Assembly (NCBI GenBank): GCA_013204395.1
Contig: JABMNZ010000001.1
Coordinates: forward strand, 1-43,769
From: Parcubacteria group bacterium
GTDB lineage: Bacteria > Patescibacteriota > Patescibacteriia > UBA9934 > GWF2-40-263
Direction: 5' to 3'
Length of the DNA stretch: 43,769 bases
The notes beneath the pieces were generated by a model. It made no database searches. It was not told the origin of the DNA and worked only from the letters and a program-made list of their open reading frames with translations. Of this stretch, positions 7,977 through 16,052 are shown in pieces (within the stretch, counting starts at the first letter, position 1; every line of letters begins with the position of its first letter). A program made the position numbers and the translations under genes.

Positions 7977-9061
7977 AAGTAAGTATTAATAGCAAATTCT
8001 TAGATGGTCCATATGGAGGTGGAATGATGTTTGCAATTTTTCTAAAGAAGTTTCTTTCAAAAAAAGAAGTAGGTGTTGTGAATCACTTAAATGACGATGA
8101 CATTGATGTAATCCTACACGTGAGCCCATTCCCTCATCTTATGAAAGCTGCCTCGTATTCATATTTAAATGCCTGGGCTTACAAACTTATACATCCAAGA
8201 ACAGTAATCATTCAAAGAGTGAATGAATGTGATGAGCGGAAAGGTACTTCGTATATCAATCGTCTGCTCTTAAAAGTAAGTCGACGTTCAGATTTTGTTG
8301 TTTTTATCTCCACGTGGTTAAAGAGAAATCTTATTGCAGCTGGATTTGATAAAGACAAACCAAATCAGGTTATATTAAATGGAGCTGATGATTCAGTCTT
8401 TTTTTCATCTTCAAATACTCCAGTTGGGCAGAACAATGAACAATTGAAGTTTGTAACTCATCACTGGAGTTCCAACATGATGAAGGGGCATGATGTATAT
8501 AAACAAATTGATGAATTATTGGGAGACGAAGAATTTTCAAAAATGTTTTCATTTACATATATTGGTAATGTTCCAAGTGGGCTGTCATATGAAAATACAA
8601 GAGTGTTAGCGCCACTGTCTGGTGAGGAGTTGGCAGAAGAATTACGTGCACACGATTTTTACTTAACAGCCACGCTTAATGAACCAGCTGGTATGCACCA
8701 CATCGAGGGTGCCTTGTGCAGGCTCCCATTGCTCTATAGAAATTCCGGGGCATTACCAGAATACTGTACTGGATTCGGCCTGATGTTTGATGAGAACAAT
8801 TTTAAGGAAAAGCTTGTTCAGATGAAAAATGAATTCAGAAACTGGAACGAAAGGATTGGTGATTATTCAAATACAGCAGATCATATGGCACAGGAGTATT
8901 TGAATCTAATTAATCAACTATACCAAGATGCCGATAAGTTTCAGTTGAAACCAAAAACTTTATTTACAGAGATTGTGGCCGTGTTATTTAAAACATTTTC
9001 TAAAGTACACACATTCATTTACAAAGTGATTGTTGTGGTGAAACGTAGATTTTCTGTATGA
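7973..9061 (+). CDS. GT4-like glycosyltransferase
   Basis: A 362-residue GT-B protein. The start has a glycine-rich DGPYGGGMMF loop (11-20), then IQRVNECDERKGT near 80-92, VILNGADDSVFF near 133-144 and an EX7E-type pair at E237 and E245 (NEPAGMHHIEGALC). The last 40 residues are basic and hydrophobic and could touch the membrane. The stop overlaps the ATG of a broken methyltransferase (9058), so four genes were once coupled. Confidence 0.8.
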   Translation: MKVSINSKFLDGPYGGGMMFAIFLKKFLSKKEVGVVNHLNDDDIDVILHVSPFPHLMKAASYSYLNAWAYKLIHPRTVIIQRVNECDERKGTSYINRLLLKVSRRSDFVVFISTWLKRNLIAAGFDKDKPNQVILNGADDSVFFSSSNTPVGQNNEQLKFVTHHWSSNMMKGHDVYKQIDELLGDEEFSKMFSFTYIGNVPSGLSYENTRVLAPLSGEELAEELRAHDFYLTATLNEPAGMHHIEGALCRLPLLYRNSGALPEYCTGFGLMFDENNFKEKLVQMKNEFRNWNERIGDYSNTADHMAQEYLNLINQLYQDADKFQLKPKTLFTEIVAVLFKTFSKVHTFIYKVIVVVKRRFSV

Positions 9062-9701
9062 GTGAGATATATGAACCACAAGTAGGTGTGGAAACTTACA
9101 AGTCAAAAAAATACAACACATCTTCAAGATGGTGGTCTCATGCACTTGTCATTAAAGAGGTGTTGGAAATGAATCCCAAGACTATATTAGAAGTTGGACC
9201 AGGGAATATGATTGTTTTATAAGTTTTATTAATTATGGGATTTGAAATTAAGACAATGGATATTGACGAGCGTATTAAGCCTGATTTTGTTTGTGATGTT
9301 TCCTCAGAAGGTCTTCTGAAATTAAATGCCAATTTTGATTTGGTGATTGCAGCTGAGGTTCTGGAGCACATTAGATATGAAGATTCTCTCAAGGTGCTAG
9401 ACAATCTGAGAAGTATTACTAGTAAGTTGCTCATAACTTTGCCACACACAAATAATGGTGCGACATTTTGGTACATGAAATTAAAAATTCCCATGTTCAA
9501 GATATGGTCTTTTTCAACAAAGTTTTTTTCAGAAGAGAAATACATGAATTTAATGGACAACATTACTGGGAAATTGGAAAAAAAGGATATAGTCTAAAAC
9601 GTCTTTTAAAGGATGTGGAAAACATTGGGTGGAAAGTTGAAAAAACATATATCAATCCAGATAATACATATCACCAAGTTTTTGTGTTATCAAAAAAGTA
9701 A
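9058..9701 (+). pseudogene. Broken class I methyltransferase (stop plus frameshift)
   Basis: The frame opens with an ATGA overlap at 9058 and runs to motif I TILEVGPGN, then meets TAA at 9220-9222. The same frame continues from 9223 with GFEIKTMDIDE and FDLVIAAEVLEHIRYED, which are the next methyltransferase motifs. Near 9523-9529, a run of seven T, the frame changes by one base; the continuing frame reads EIHEFNGQHYWEIGKKGYSL, the usual C-terminal pattern, to TAA at 9701. One extra T would rejoin the frames, and one base change would remove the stop. The intact protein would be about 214 residues. Sequencing error or phase variation at the T run are alternatives for the frameshift, but the stop needs a separate event. 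Confidence 0.8.
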
Positions 9702-9705
9702 CTCT

Positions 9706-10785
9706 ATGAGTGATCTCGACTGGATATTTGAACTTAAGAATAAAGTCCCAGCTTTTTTAAGGCACCTAGAAGGTCATGAGACACCTGGTTTTTTTAAGTA
9801 CTCATTAACCGGAGACTTATTTGATGAGACTGACAGATGGGGATTGGGAAATACTGTTTTTGCAATAAAATGTTATTACACTTTAAATCTTCTTGAGACA
9901 CTTCCATCTTCACAACTTGATTCGATGATCAAGTTTATTAAGAGTTTTCAAAAGGACGATGGATTTATCTTCGACCCACTCATACGCCGGAGGGCATTTT
10001 TTAGAGAAAAACTGTCCGCTCTAAAACAAAATGATTTTCAGAATTTCTTTCATCAAAAAATTATTCGGGCGGAAACACGTCAGTCCATCTCTTCGCTTTT
10101 ACTTTTAGGTCAAAAACCAGATTATTTTCCGTTAAACATTCCAAATACTCGCAAGGCGATTAACACATATTTATCTAAATTAAATTGGAAAAGTCCTTGG
10201 GGAGCGGGAAGTCATTTTTCTCATTTGTTATTTTTTTTGGCTAACAGTGATTTGCTAAATAAAGAGGAGTTAGTCGATTATTCAATTAACTGGGTCAATC
10301 GGATTCAAGATAAAGATTCAGGTTCATGGTTTAAAGGTGAGCCGTCAGTAGTAGAGAAAATTAATGGAGCAATGAAGGTGCTTACGGGATTCAAAGCGGC
10401 TGATAAAATGAAGATGGCTTATCCTGAGCAAATGATAGATCTTGCATTAGGTGCAAGAAATGATCGACACGCTTGTGATAACTTTAATGTTATCTACGTG
10501 TTAAAGTACGCCAACGAGGCAACAAACGGCTCATATCGTCTAGACGAAATAAAGCAATTCGCACATGACCGTCTTTCTATTTACCATGAGTACTACTGGC
10601 CCGAGCACGGAGGCTTTTCATTTCACAAAGGAAGAGCAAATACGTATTATTACAAAGCAATTATTACAAAGGGACTGCCTGAACCAGATGTTCACGGAAC
10701 TGTGCTCTTTCTTTGGGGAATCTCTCTTATCGCTCAGATTCTAAATATAGATAAGGAACTTGGTTTTAAGGAGTTTGTAACATAA
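9706..10785 (+). CDS. Alpha-toroid-like protein of unknown function
   Basis: A 359-residue protein without a firm family. It is almost all helical, with spaced GxW/GxF turns ([78 protein letters not shown]). That pattern is that of prenyltransferase/terpene-cyclase-type (alpha/alpha) toroids, also seen in polysaccharide lyases and GH-like proteins. There is no signal peptide, so a cytoplasmic place is likely. The start at ATG 9706, after the end of the broken methyltransferase, is chosen over an earlier in-frame ATG inside it. Genes of this sort sit in glycan loci, but the role is open. Confidence 0.7.
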   Translation: MSDLDWIFELKNKVPAFLRHLEGHETPGFFKYSLTGDLFDETDRWGLGNTVFAIKCYYTLNLLETLPSSQLDSMIKFIKSFQKDDGFIFDPLIRRRAFFREKLSALKQNDFQNFFHQKIIRAETRQSISSLLLLGQKPDYFPLNIPNTRKAINTYLSKLNWKSPWGAGSHFSHLLFFLANSDLLNKEELVDYSINWVNRIQDKDSGSWFKGEPSVVEKINGAMKVLTGFKAADKMKMAYPEQMIDLALGARNDRHACDNFNVIYVLKYANEATNGSYRLDEIKQFAHDRLSIYHEYYWPEHGGFSFHKGRANTYYYKAIITKGLPEPDVHGTVLFLWGISLIAQILNIDKELGFKEFVT

Positions 10786-10786
10786 C

Positions 10787-10801
10787 TATACTTCGTCTAG
10801 G
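10787..10801 (+). promoter_or_regulatory. Possible -10 box before gmd
   Basis: TATACT (10787-10792) lies nine bases before the ATG at 10802. No convincing -35 or TG extension is present. It matches the spacing seen for other TATACT boxes in the window, so a nearly leaderless gmd message is possible. Confidence 0.35.
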
Positions 10802-11821
10802 ATGAATACTTATATGAAGAAAAAAGCTCTTATTTCAGGAATTACTGGTCAAGATGGTTCCTACCTTGCTGAATTTTTACTAGATAAAGGGTATGAGGTT
10901 CATGGAATTGTACGTAGAACTAGTACGTTTAACGGTGAGCGCATTGAACACATTTGCGGGAATTCAAAGGATGAGGCAATGAAGGCGCATCTACATTATG
11001 GTGATCTCGCAGATGCGACCGTTCTGTCACATCTTCTTAAAGAGATTGAGCCAGATGAGGTCTATCACTTGGGGGCACAATCCCATGTTCGTGTGAGCTT
11101 CGATATTCCAGAATATACCTGCGACATAACAGGGCTGGGAACCCTTCGAATGCTTGATGCGATTCTTCGAGTGAATCCAAGTATAAAGTTTTATCAAGCG
11201 GGATCGAGCGAGATGTTTGGTAATCCTGTGAGCGAGCCACCTTTCAATGAAGAGACTCAGTTTTTACCTCAAAGCCCATATGGATGTGCAAAGGTTTTTG
11301 CAAATCACATAACACGTAATTATCGAGAGTCATACGGCATTTTTGCATGTAACGGGATTCTTTTTAATCACGAGTCACCACGGCGTGGAAAGGAGTTCGT
11401 GACACGAAAAATAACACATAGCATCGCGCGCATAAAAGCTGGACTCGATACAAAATTATATCTAGGTAACTTGAGCGCTCAGCGTGATTGGGGTTACGCA
11501 CCAGAATACGTCGAGGCAATGTGGAAAATGCTTCAACAAGATAAGCCTGATGATTACGTGATCTCTACCGGGAAGTTACATTCAGTCGAAGAGTTTGTGT
11601 ATGCGGCGTTTTCACATGCAGGGCTTGATCCAGAACAGTATCTTGATATTGATGAAAATCTTTTTCGACCAAGTGAGGTGCATAAGCTTAGAGGCGATTC
11701 CACAAAAGCAAGAAACGCATTTGGGTGGAATCCACAAGTTGGTTTTGATGAGCTAGTAAAGATAATGGTGGAGGCGGATGAAAAAGCGTTGCTTGAGCGT
11801 ATGGAAGGTAAGGTGCGATAA
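10802..11821 (+). CDS. gmd: GDP-mannose 4,6-dehydratase
   Basis: A 339-residue extended short-chain dehydrogenase that turns GDP-D-mannose into GDP-4-dehydro-6-deoxy-D-mannose, the precursor of GDP-fucose, GDP-rhamnose and related donors. It has the NADP loop [12 protein letters not shown] (13-24), the [10 protein letters not shown] segment that contacts the cofactor phosphate, the catalytic SS-E (135-137) and YxxxK (Y160, K164), and the family blocks FNHESPRRG and [14 protein letters not shown]. Length is slightly below that of the usual enzyme. A second ATG lies at codon 5. A paralogue follows four bases later. Confidence 0.92.
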   Translation: MNTYMKKKALISGITGQDGSYLAEFLLDKGYEVHGIVRRTSTFNGERIEHICGNSKDEAMKAHLHYGDLADATVLSHLLKEIEPDEVYHLGAQSHVRVSFDIPEYTCDITGLGTLRMLDAILRVNPSIKFYQAGSSEMFGNPVSEPPFNEETQFLPQSPYGCAKVFANHITRNYRESYGIFACNGILFNHESPRRGKEFVTRKITHSIARIKAGLDTKLYLGNLSAQRDWGYAPEYVEAMWKMLQQDKPDDYVISTGKLHSVEEFVYAAFSHAGLDPEQYLDIDENLFRPSEVHKLRGDSTKARNAFGWNPQVGFDELVKIMVEADEKALLERMEGKVR

Positions 11822-11825
11822 GCTT

Positions 11826-12788
11826 ATGGGTAAGTGTGCTTTTATTACAGGGGTGTGTGGCCAGGATGGTGGCTACTTGGCGGAATTACTTTTAAAAAAG
11901 GGGTACACAGTGCATGGACTGGCTCATGAAGAGACAGATATTTCCCATGATGGAGTTATTTTACATTTAGGGAATATTCTTGATTCAGAAAGATTGAGAG
12001 AGGTTATAGAGAAGGTTCGACCAGATGAAGTGTATAATTTCGCTGCACAAAGCAGTGTGTATCAATCGTTTCAAGATCCTGTTTTTACAGGGAATGTAAC
12101 TGGATTAGGGGCGTTGAGAGTATTAGAGGCTGTGAGACAGCTAAACCCTGACACGAAATTTTTCCAAGCAAGTTCAAGCGAAGTGTTTGGGTGTCCAGAG
12201 GTGGACATGCTCTGTACTGAGAAAACACCGTTTAACCCGCGGAACCCATACGGGAATGCAAAAGTGTTTGCTCAGCAGTCAGCGAGTCTGTACAGGGACG
12301 CGTTTGGCATGTTTGTGTGTAATGGTATTTTGTTTAATCATGAATCCCCACGTCGTCCTGAGCGTTTTGTTACAAGAAAAATTACAAGTGGAGTGGCACG
12401 TATTAAAGCTGGTAAACAAGATGTTCTGTCACTTGGAAATATAGATGTTAAGCGTGATTGGGGTTATGCACCAGAATACGTCGAAGCAATGTGGAAAATG
12501 CTACAGCAAGAAGAGCCGGGTGATTATGTTTTAGCAACAGGTGAGGCACATACAATTGAGGAGTTCATTAAAGAGTCTTTTCTTGTTGTTGGGATCGAAG
12601 ATTGGGAGAAATGTGTTGAGCTTGATGAAATAAACATGAGACCAAGTGAGACAGCTGTTGTGGTTGGCGACGCATCAAAGGCAAAAGATTTACTTGGATG
12701 GGAACCAAGGGTTGGGTTCAAGGAGTTGGTAAGGATTATGGTTGAAGCAGATTTGAGTGCGATTATAAAAGAGATGGCTGGGCAATGA
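11826..12788 (+). CDS. GMD paralogue (4,6-dehydratase or GDP-4-keto-6-deoxymannose reductase)
   Basis: A 320-residue short-chain dehydrogenase closely related to the gene before it: GVCGQDGGYLAE (9-20), SSSEVFG (117-122), Y142/K146, FNHESPRRP and [14 protein letters not shown]. It lacks the RRTS phosphate-contact segment of Gmd, having GLAHEETD there. Tandem gmd-like genes often pair the dehydratase with a reductase (Rmd), which would give GDP-D-rhamnose; but the GMD-specific blocks kept here mean a second dehydratase is equally possible. The 60-base stretches 11481-11540 and 12451-12510 match at 56 positions, which points to duplication or gene conversion. The ATG at 11826 is preferred over an upstream start inside gmd. 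Confidence 0.8.
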   Translation: MGKCAFITGVCGQDGGYLAELLLKKGYTVHGLAHEETDISHDGVILHLGNILDSERLREVIEKVRPDEVYNFAAQSSVYQSFQDPVFTGNVTGLGALRVLEAVRQLNPDTKFFQASSSEVFGCPEVDMLCTEKTPFNPRNPYGNAKVFAQQSASLYRDAFGMFVCNGILFNHESPRRPERFVTRKITSGVARIKAGKQDVLSLGNIDVKRDWGYAPEYVEAMWKMLQQEEPGDYVLATGEAHTIEEFIKESFLVVGIEDWEKCVELDEINMRPSETAVVVGDASKAKDLLGWEPRVGFKELVRIMVEADLSAIIKEMAGQ

Positions 12789-13021
12789 TTCTCTGGGAGA
12801 AAAATACGACATTGGATATCTTAACAGATGGAACACGAAAGTATTCATATTATTCGTGAGGCTGTTGCTCAGTCGAGGAATTTAGGCATTTTTTCCTATT
12901 GGAAAGGACACTTCCACGTTGCTTTATTTGCCTGTAGAGCGAGTTTTTGACTTGATCTAACATCTCTTGCAACAGATGGAGATGTCCGTTACTGTTGTAA
13001 TTATTATCTACAAGTTTTTTT
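12785..13021 (+). pseudogene. Decayed CysD/CysH-like PP-loop gene remnant
   Basis: The spacer between the gmd paralogue and the next gene holds the frame 12828-12950, which starts MEHESIHIIREAVAQSRNLG. That closely matches the N-terminus of CysD/PAPS-reductase-family proteins, where SIHIIRE precedes the PP-loop SxGKDS. Here the PP-loop is spoiled (IFSYWKGHFHVALFACRASF, then stop). Another frame further on reads TDGDVRYCCNYY. A 24-codon frame opening at 12785 overlaps the gmd-paralogue stop as ATGA and ends at 12859. This looks like the decayed start of a lost sulfur-transfer or nucleotide-alpha-hydrolase gene. TATTAT (about 13000) is a weak candidate -10 for the gene at 13022. Confidence 0.6.
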
Positions 13022-14083
13022 ATGGAAGAAGATTTGCAAGTCGCGATTGTTGGTTGTGGCCGAGTGGCTCAGCACATAAAGCAATTTTTTATTTCAGGTA
13101 TTTCTGGAGTGAATGTATCGATGGTCTGTGATGTTGTTCAAGAGAAGGCAGATATGCTTTCAGATGAGTTGGGAGCAGAGGCTGTCTATGAGCTTGGAAC
13201 CATTCTTCATAACGCTAAGATTCACACAGTGTTGATACTGACCGAGTCGGGGAATCATGGAGAGCATGCTCGTATGGCCCTTGAGGCTGGCAAACATGTT
13301 ATTGTCGAAAAACCCATTGCACTTCGCCCGCAGGAAGTTTTGGACAATATGAAGTTGGCAGCTGAAAAAGATTTGATGTACGCAGAGATAAAACAGAATC
13401 GTTTTAATCCCGCTATAGTTAAACTTAAAGAAACTTACGATCAGAAAAAATTTGGGAAAATCGTAATGGCAAGTATTCGCCTCGTGTGGTGCCGATATCA
13501 GGAGTACTATGAGGATGGTTGGCATGGAACCTGGGCCATGGACGGTGGGGTTATTAACCAACAAGCGATTCATCATATTGATGCACTTCGTTGGATCTGT
13601 GGTCCGGTAAAAGAGGTTGTAAGCGCGCAGACGAATGCACTGAACAATCTGGAGGCTGAGGACACAACTGTAGCCCTTGTTCGATTCAAAAGTGGAGCGT
13701 TGGGAGTGATTGAAGCAACGACCGCAGCCCGTCCAGATGACAAAGAGGCATCACTCATGATTGTTGGAGAAAATGGGACGGCTGAAGTTGGGGGAGTGGC
13801 TCTGAATCAAATTACACGTTGGGAGATTAAAGGAGATGATGCTGAAAAGGTAATGATGGAACATTCACAGGAGGTGCCAAATGGTTATGGTCTTTCACAT
13901 GGCCCTCTGTTGGAGGAAATATTTTCTCGATTGAAAGCGGGAAACATAGAACCTCCGATTACTGCAGAAGATGCATTGGAGACACTCTCCTTTGTGCATG
14001 CGCTGTACAAGAGTGCTGAAGATCATGCGTGGGTACACCTGGATGAAGCCCCATCTTCAAAATATTTAGGTCGGAGCCTATGA
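13022..14083 (+). CDS. Gfo/Idh/MocA family oxidoreductase
   Basis: A 353-residue NAD(P)-dependent sugar dehydrogenase. The cofactor loop is IVGCGRVA (9-16), the EKP motif with the key lysine is at 96-98, and the substrate-side block DGGVINQQAIHHID (174-187) includes the usual catalytic His. NRFNPAIVKLK (126-136) and this block resemble WlbA/WbpB-type enzymes that oxidise C3 of UDP-sugar acids. It starts an ATGA-linked unit with the shikimate-dehydrogenase homologue, so its keto product may be used there. The natural substrate is not readable from sequence. Confidence 0.85.
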   Translation: MEEDLQVAIVGCGRVAQHIKQFFISGISGVNVSMVCDVVQEKADMLSDELGAEAVYELGTILHNAKIHTVLILTESGNHGEHARMALEAGKHVIVEKPIALRPQEVLDNMKLAAEKDLMYAEIKQNRFNPAIVKLKETYDQKKFGKIVMASIRLVWCRYQEYYEDGWHGTWAMDGGVINQQAIHHIDALRWICGPVKEVVSAQTNALNNLEAEDTTVALVRFKSGALGVIEATTAARPDDKEASLMIVGENGTAEVGGVALNQITRWEIKGDDAEKVMMEHSQEVPNGYGLSHGPLLEEIFSRLKAGNIEPPITAEDALETLSFVHALYKSAEDHAWVHLDEAPSSKYLGRSL

Positions 14084-15120
14084 CATCTTTTCAAACGTAT
14101 GTTGGAAATGCCCAGGACTTAGATCTTTCTGATGTTGATTATTACGCCGCGATTCTTGGGGAGAAGCCCTCCCAGGGTGCGAAGTCACCCTCATTATGGA
14201 ATGCGGCGTTTCGTGCACATGGAATTTCTGCAAAAATGGTCCCGATGGATGTCAGTGTTGATAACCTGGGAAAACTAATTGAGGTCCTCCGTGACGACGC
14301 GCGGTTTATCGGGGGTGCGGTAACCATGCCCTATAAAGAGGTGGTCGGCCAGTACCTTGATGAATTGGAAGACACTGCTCAGGTTATCGGAGCGGTGAAT
14401 GTCTTATATCGTCAAGGAACAAAATTGGTGGGTGCTAATACAGATGGAGCTGGTGCGTTAGCGAGCTTGGAGGCACAGATTGATGGCAGTCTGTCAGGAA
14501 TGACCATATTAATTCTAGGATTAGGTGGTGCTGGTAAGGCCGTTGCTGCATTTCTTGCACAAGCTGTTGGAAAGGATGGAACGATGCTATTAGCGAACAG
14601 AACCCAAGCGAGTTCAGATGAATATGCAGGTCGCCTTCGAGATTGGTGTAACGTGGAGGTTGTTCAATGGCCGGTGGGTGCGGCATCGATTGCTAAAGTT
14701 GATACAATTGTAAACTGCACATCTGTTGGTTTTGAAGGGGAGCGTTCAGGTGCTCAAGGAGTCTATTCACTCGAGGGATTTAGCCCACTTGGTGAACTTG
14801 AATCGGTCCCACACCTAGTGGGTGATTTTCACAAGCAGTCATTTCTTAAAAAAGCCGCTCCAGCGATCGGAAAGAATGTTTCACAGAGCCTAGCGCTTCT
14901 GGCGGAGGCCAAGGTTTCAACATCAGTCTTCGATATTGTCTATCAACCAGTAGTCACAACACTTCTTTCTCATGCAAAACTTGCGGGACTCAGGACGGTG
15001 TCTGGTACTGGCATGAATCTTGAACAGGCAGTGATAGCTTGTCATAAGGCCATAATACATAACGAATTATCTCAATTAACTCCTAGTCAAGTACGAGAGG
15101 CTATGAAGCCCCTCTGGTAA
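14080..15120 (+). CDS. Shikimate/quinate dehydrogenase homologue (AroE-like)
   Basis: A 346-residue protein of the shikimate dehydrogenase fold, longer than the usual 270-290. The substrate domain keeps KSPSLWNAAF (35-44), VTMPYKE with the catalytic Lys86, AVN (N107) and NTDG with the catalytic Asp122. The cofactor domain has LGLGGAGKAVA (147-157), LANRT and NCTSVGF, and a late FDIVYQPVVTTLL plus Gln316. The Asn normally before VT is Ala80. It overlaps the oxidoreductase by ATGA and is followed by a DAHP-synthase homologue, with no other shikimate genes in view. I infer a dedicated role in making a surface sugar or cyclitol acid, not aromatic amino acids. Confidence 0.85.
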   Translation: MTSFQTYVGNAQDLDLSDVDYYAAILGEKPSQGAKSPSLWNAAFRAHGISAKMVPMDVSVDNLGKLIEVLRDDARFIGGAVTMPYKEVVGQYLDELEDTAQVIGAVNVLYRQGTKLVGANTDGAGALASLEAQIDGSLSGMTILILGLGGAGKAVAAFLAQAVGKDGTMLLANRTQASSDEYAGRLRDWCNVEVVQWPVGAASIAKVDTIVNCTSVGFEGERSGAQGVYSLEGFSPLGELESVPHLVGDFHKQSFLKKAAPAIGKNVSQSLALLAEAKVSTSVFDIVYQPVVTTLLSHAKLAGLRTVSGTGMNLEQAVIACHKAIIHNELSQLTPSQVREAMKPLW

Positions 15121-15123
15121 CCT

Positions 15124-16047
15124 ATGAAAGATCTAAGCGAGAAAGACATTCAAAAAAATCTTCCAAAAGCATGTCGTCTGGGAGAAAAAGAGCCCGTTCA
15201 AGTTGGAGATGTGCTTGTGGGTGGTCCTGAGCCAATCCTTATGGCCGGTCCATGTACGGTAGAAAGTCGTGATCAGGTATTTGCTATTGCCAAGGCTGTG
15301 AAAGATGCTGGAGGTCAGATTCTTCGTGGAGGCGTTTTCAAGCCGCTCACATTTCCTTACGGAGACCCTCTTAGGCTACCGGATTCCGATGATACAACCT
15401 CCTCCCCGCTGGAAAATCCAATTCTTTCAACGGATCAAATGCTCGAACGCGCCGAGAGACGTTTTCAGTATTTTGCCGAGGCTGGAAAAGCTCATAATTT
15501 ACCGATTGTCTCTGAGGTAACATTCGCAGCTGCCGTAGAAATGATGGAGCCGTATGTTGACATGTTTCAAATTGGCTATCGTCACATGTTCAATATGGAT
15601 TTGTTATACCGATTAGCGGAGTCAGACAAACCAATCCTTCTCAAACGCCACTACGGAGAATCTATTCGGTCGCTCTTGGGAATGGTTGAGCACTACTATG
15701 CAAGAGGAAAAACAAATTTGATAATTTGCGAGCGCGGTGTGTCAGTGCCTCATACTCATAACGTTGTCTCACGCGCTGTGCTTGATGTTCAGGCCATTGT
15801 TGCATTGAATGAATATGCCCCAACGATTCCGGTGGTAGCAGACCCTTCTCACTCAACATTCCGACGGTCCTACGTTGTGCCTATGTCCCGAGCAGCTATC
15901 GCGGCTGGGGCTGATGGATTGCTTATTGACGTGCATCCAACACCTGATGACGCCTGGGTTGATCCGCTACAGGCACTAGATTTTGATGGATTTGCTGGTT
16001 TAGCACAAGACGTGAGGAGTGTGGCTCGTTCCATTGGGAGACTGTAG
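15124..16047 (+). CDS. DAHP/KDO8P synthase family aldolase (AroA-Ibeta-like)
   Basis: A 307-residue TIM-barrel synthase that would condense phosphoenolpyruvate with a phosphorylated aldose to a 3-deoxy-ulosonate. Visible landmarks are AGPCTVES (41-48, metal ligand Cys44), RGGVFKP (68-74), VSEVTFAAAVEMME, FQIGYRHMFNMDLL (148-161), LLKR (172-175), ADPSHS (239-244, metal ligand His243) and IDVHP (268-272). The metal-binding Glu of the usual IEVHP is Asp269 here. The loop after RGGVFKP is enlarged and differs from the RTSPYxFQG of housekeeping enzymes. DAHP synthase is more likely than KdsA by its LLKR and DPSH motifs. Its neighbours suggest a sugar-acid product. Confidence 0.82.
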   Translation: MKDLSEKDIQKNLPKACRLGEKEPVQVGDVLVGGPEPILMAGPCTVESRDQVFAIAKAVKDAGGQILRGGVFKPLTFPYGDPLRLPDSDDTTSSPLENPILSTDQMLERAERRFQYFAEAGKAHNLPIVSEVTFAAAVEMMEPYVDMFQIGYRHMFNMDLLYRLAESDKPILLKRHYGESIRSLLGMVEHYYARGKTNLIICERGVSVPHTHNVVSRAVLDVQAIVALNEYAPTIPVVADPSHSTFRRSYVVPMSRAAIAAGADGLLIDVHPTPDDAWVDPLQALDFDGFAGLAQDVRSVARSIGRL

Positions 16048-16052
16048 AAGAT

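Noticed and set aside
13022-16047. Aminoshikimate (AHBA-type) antibiotic pathway
   Set aside because: The Gfo/Idh, AroE-like and DAHP-synthase-like trio recalls rifamycin genes, but dehydroquinate synthase, dehydratase and AHBA synthase homologues are missing and CMP-sugar genes are present.
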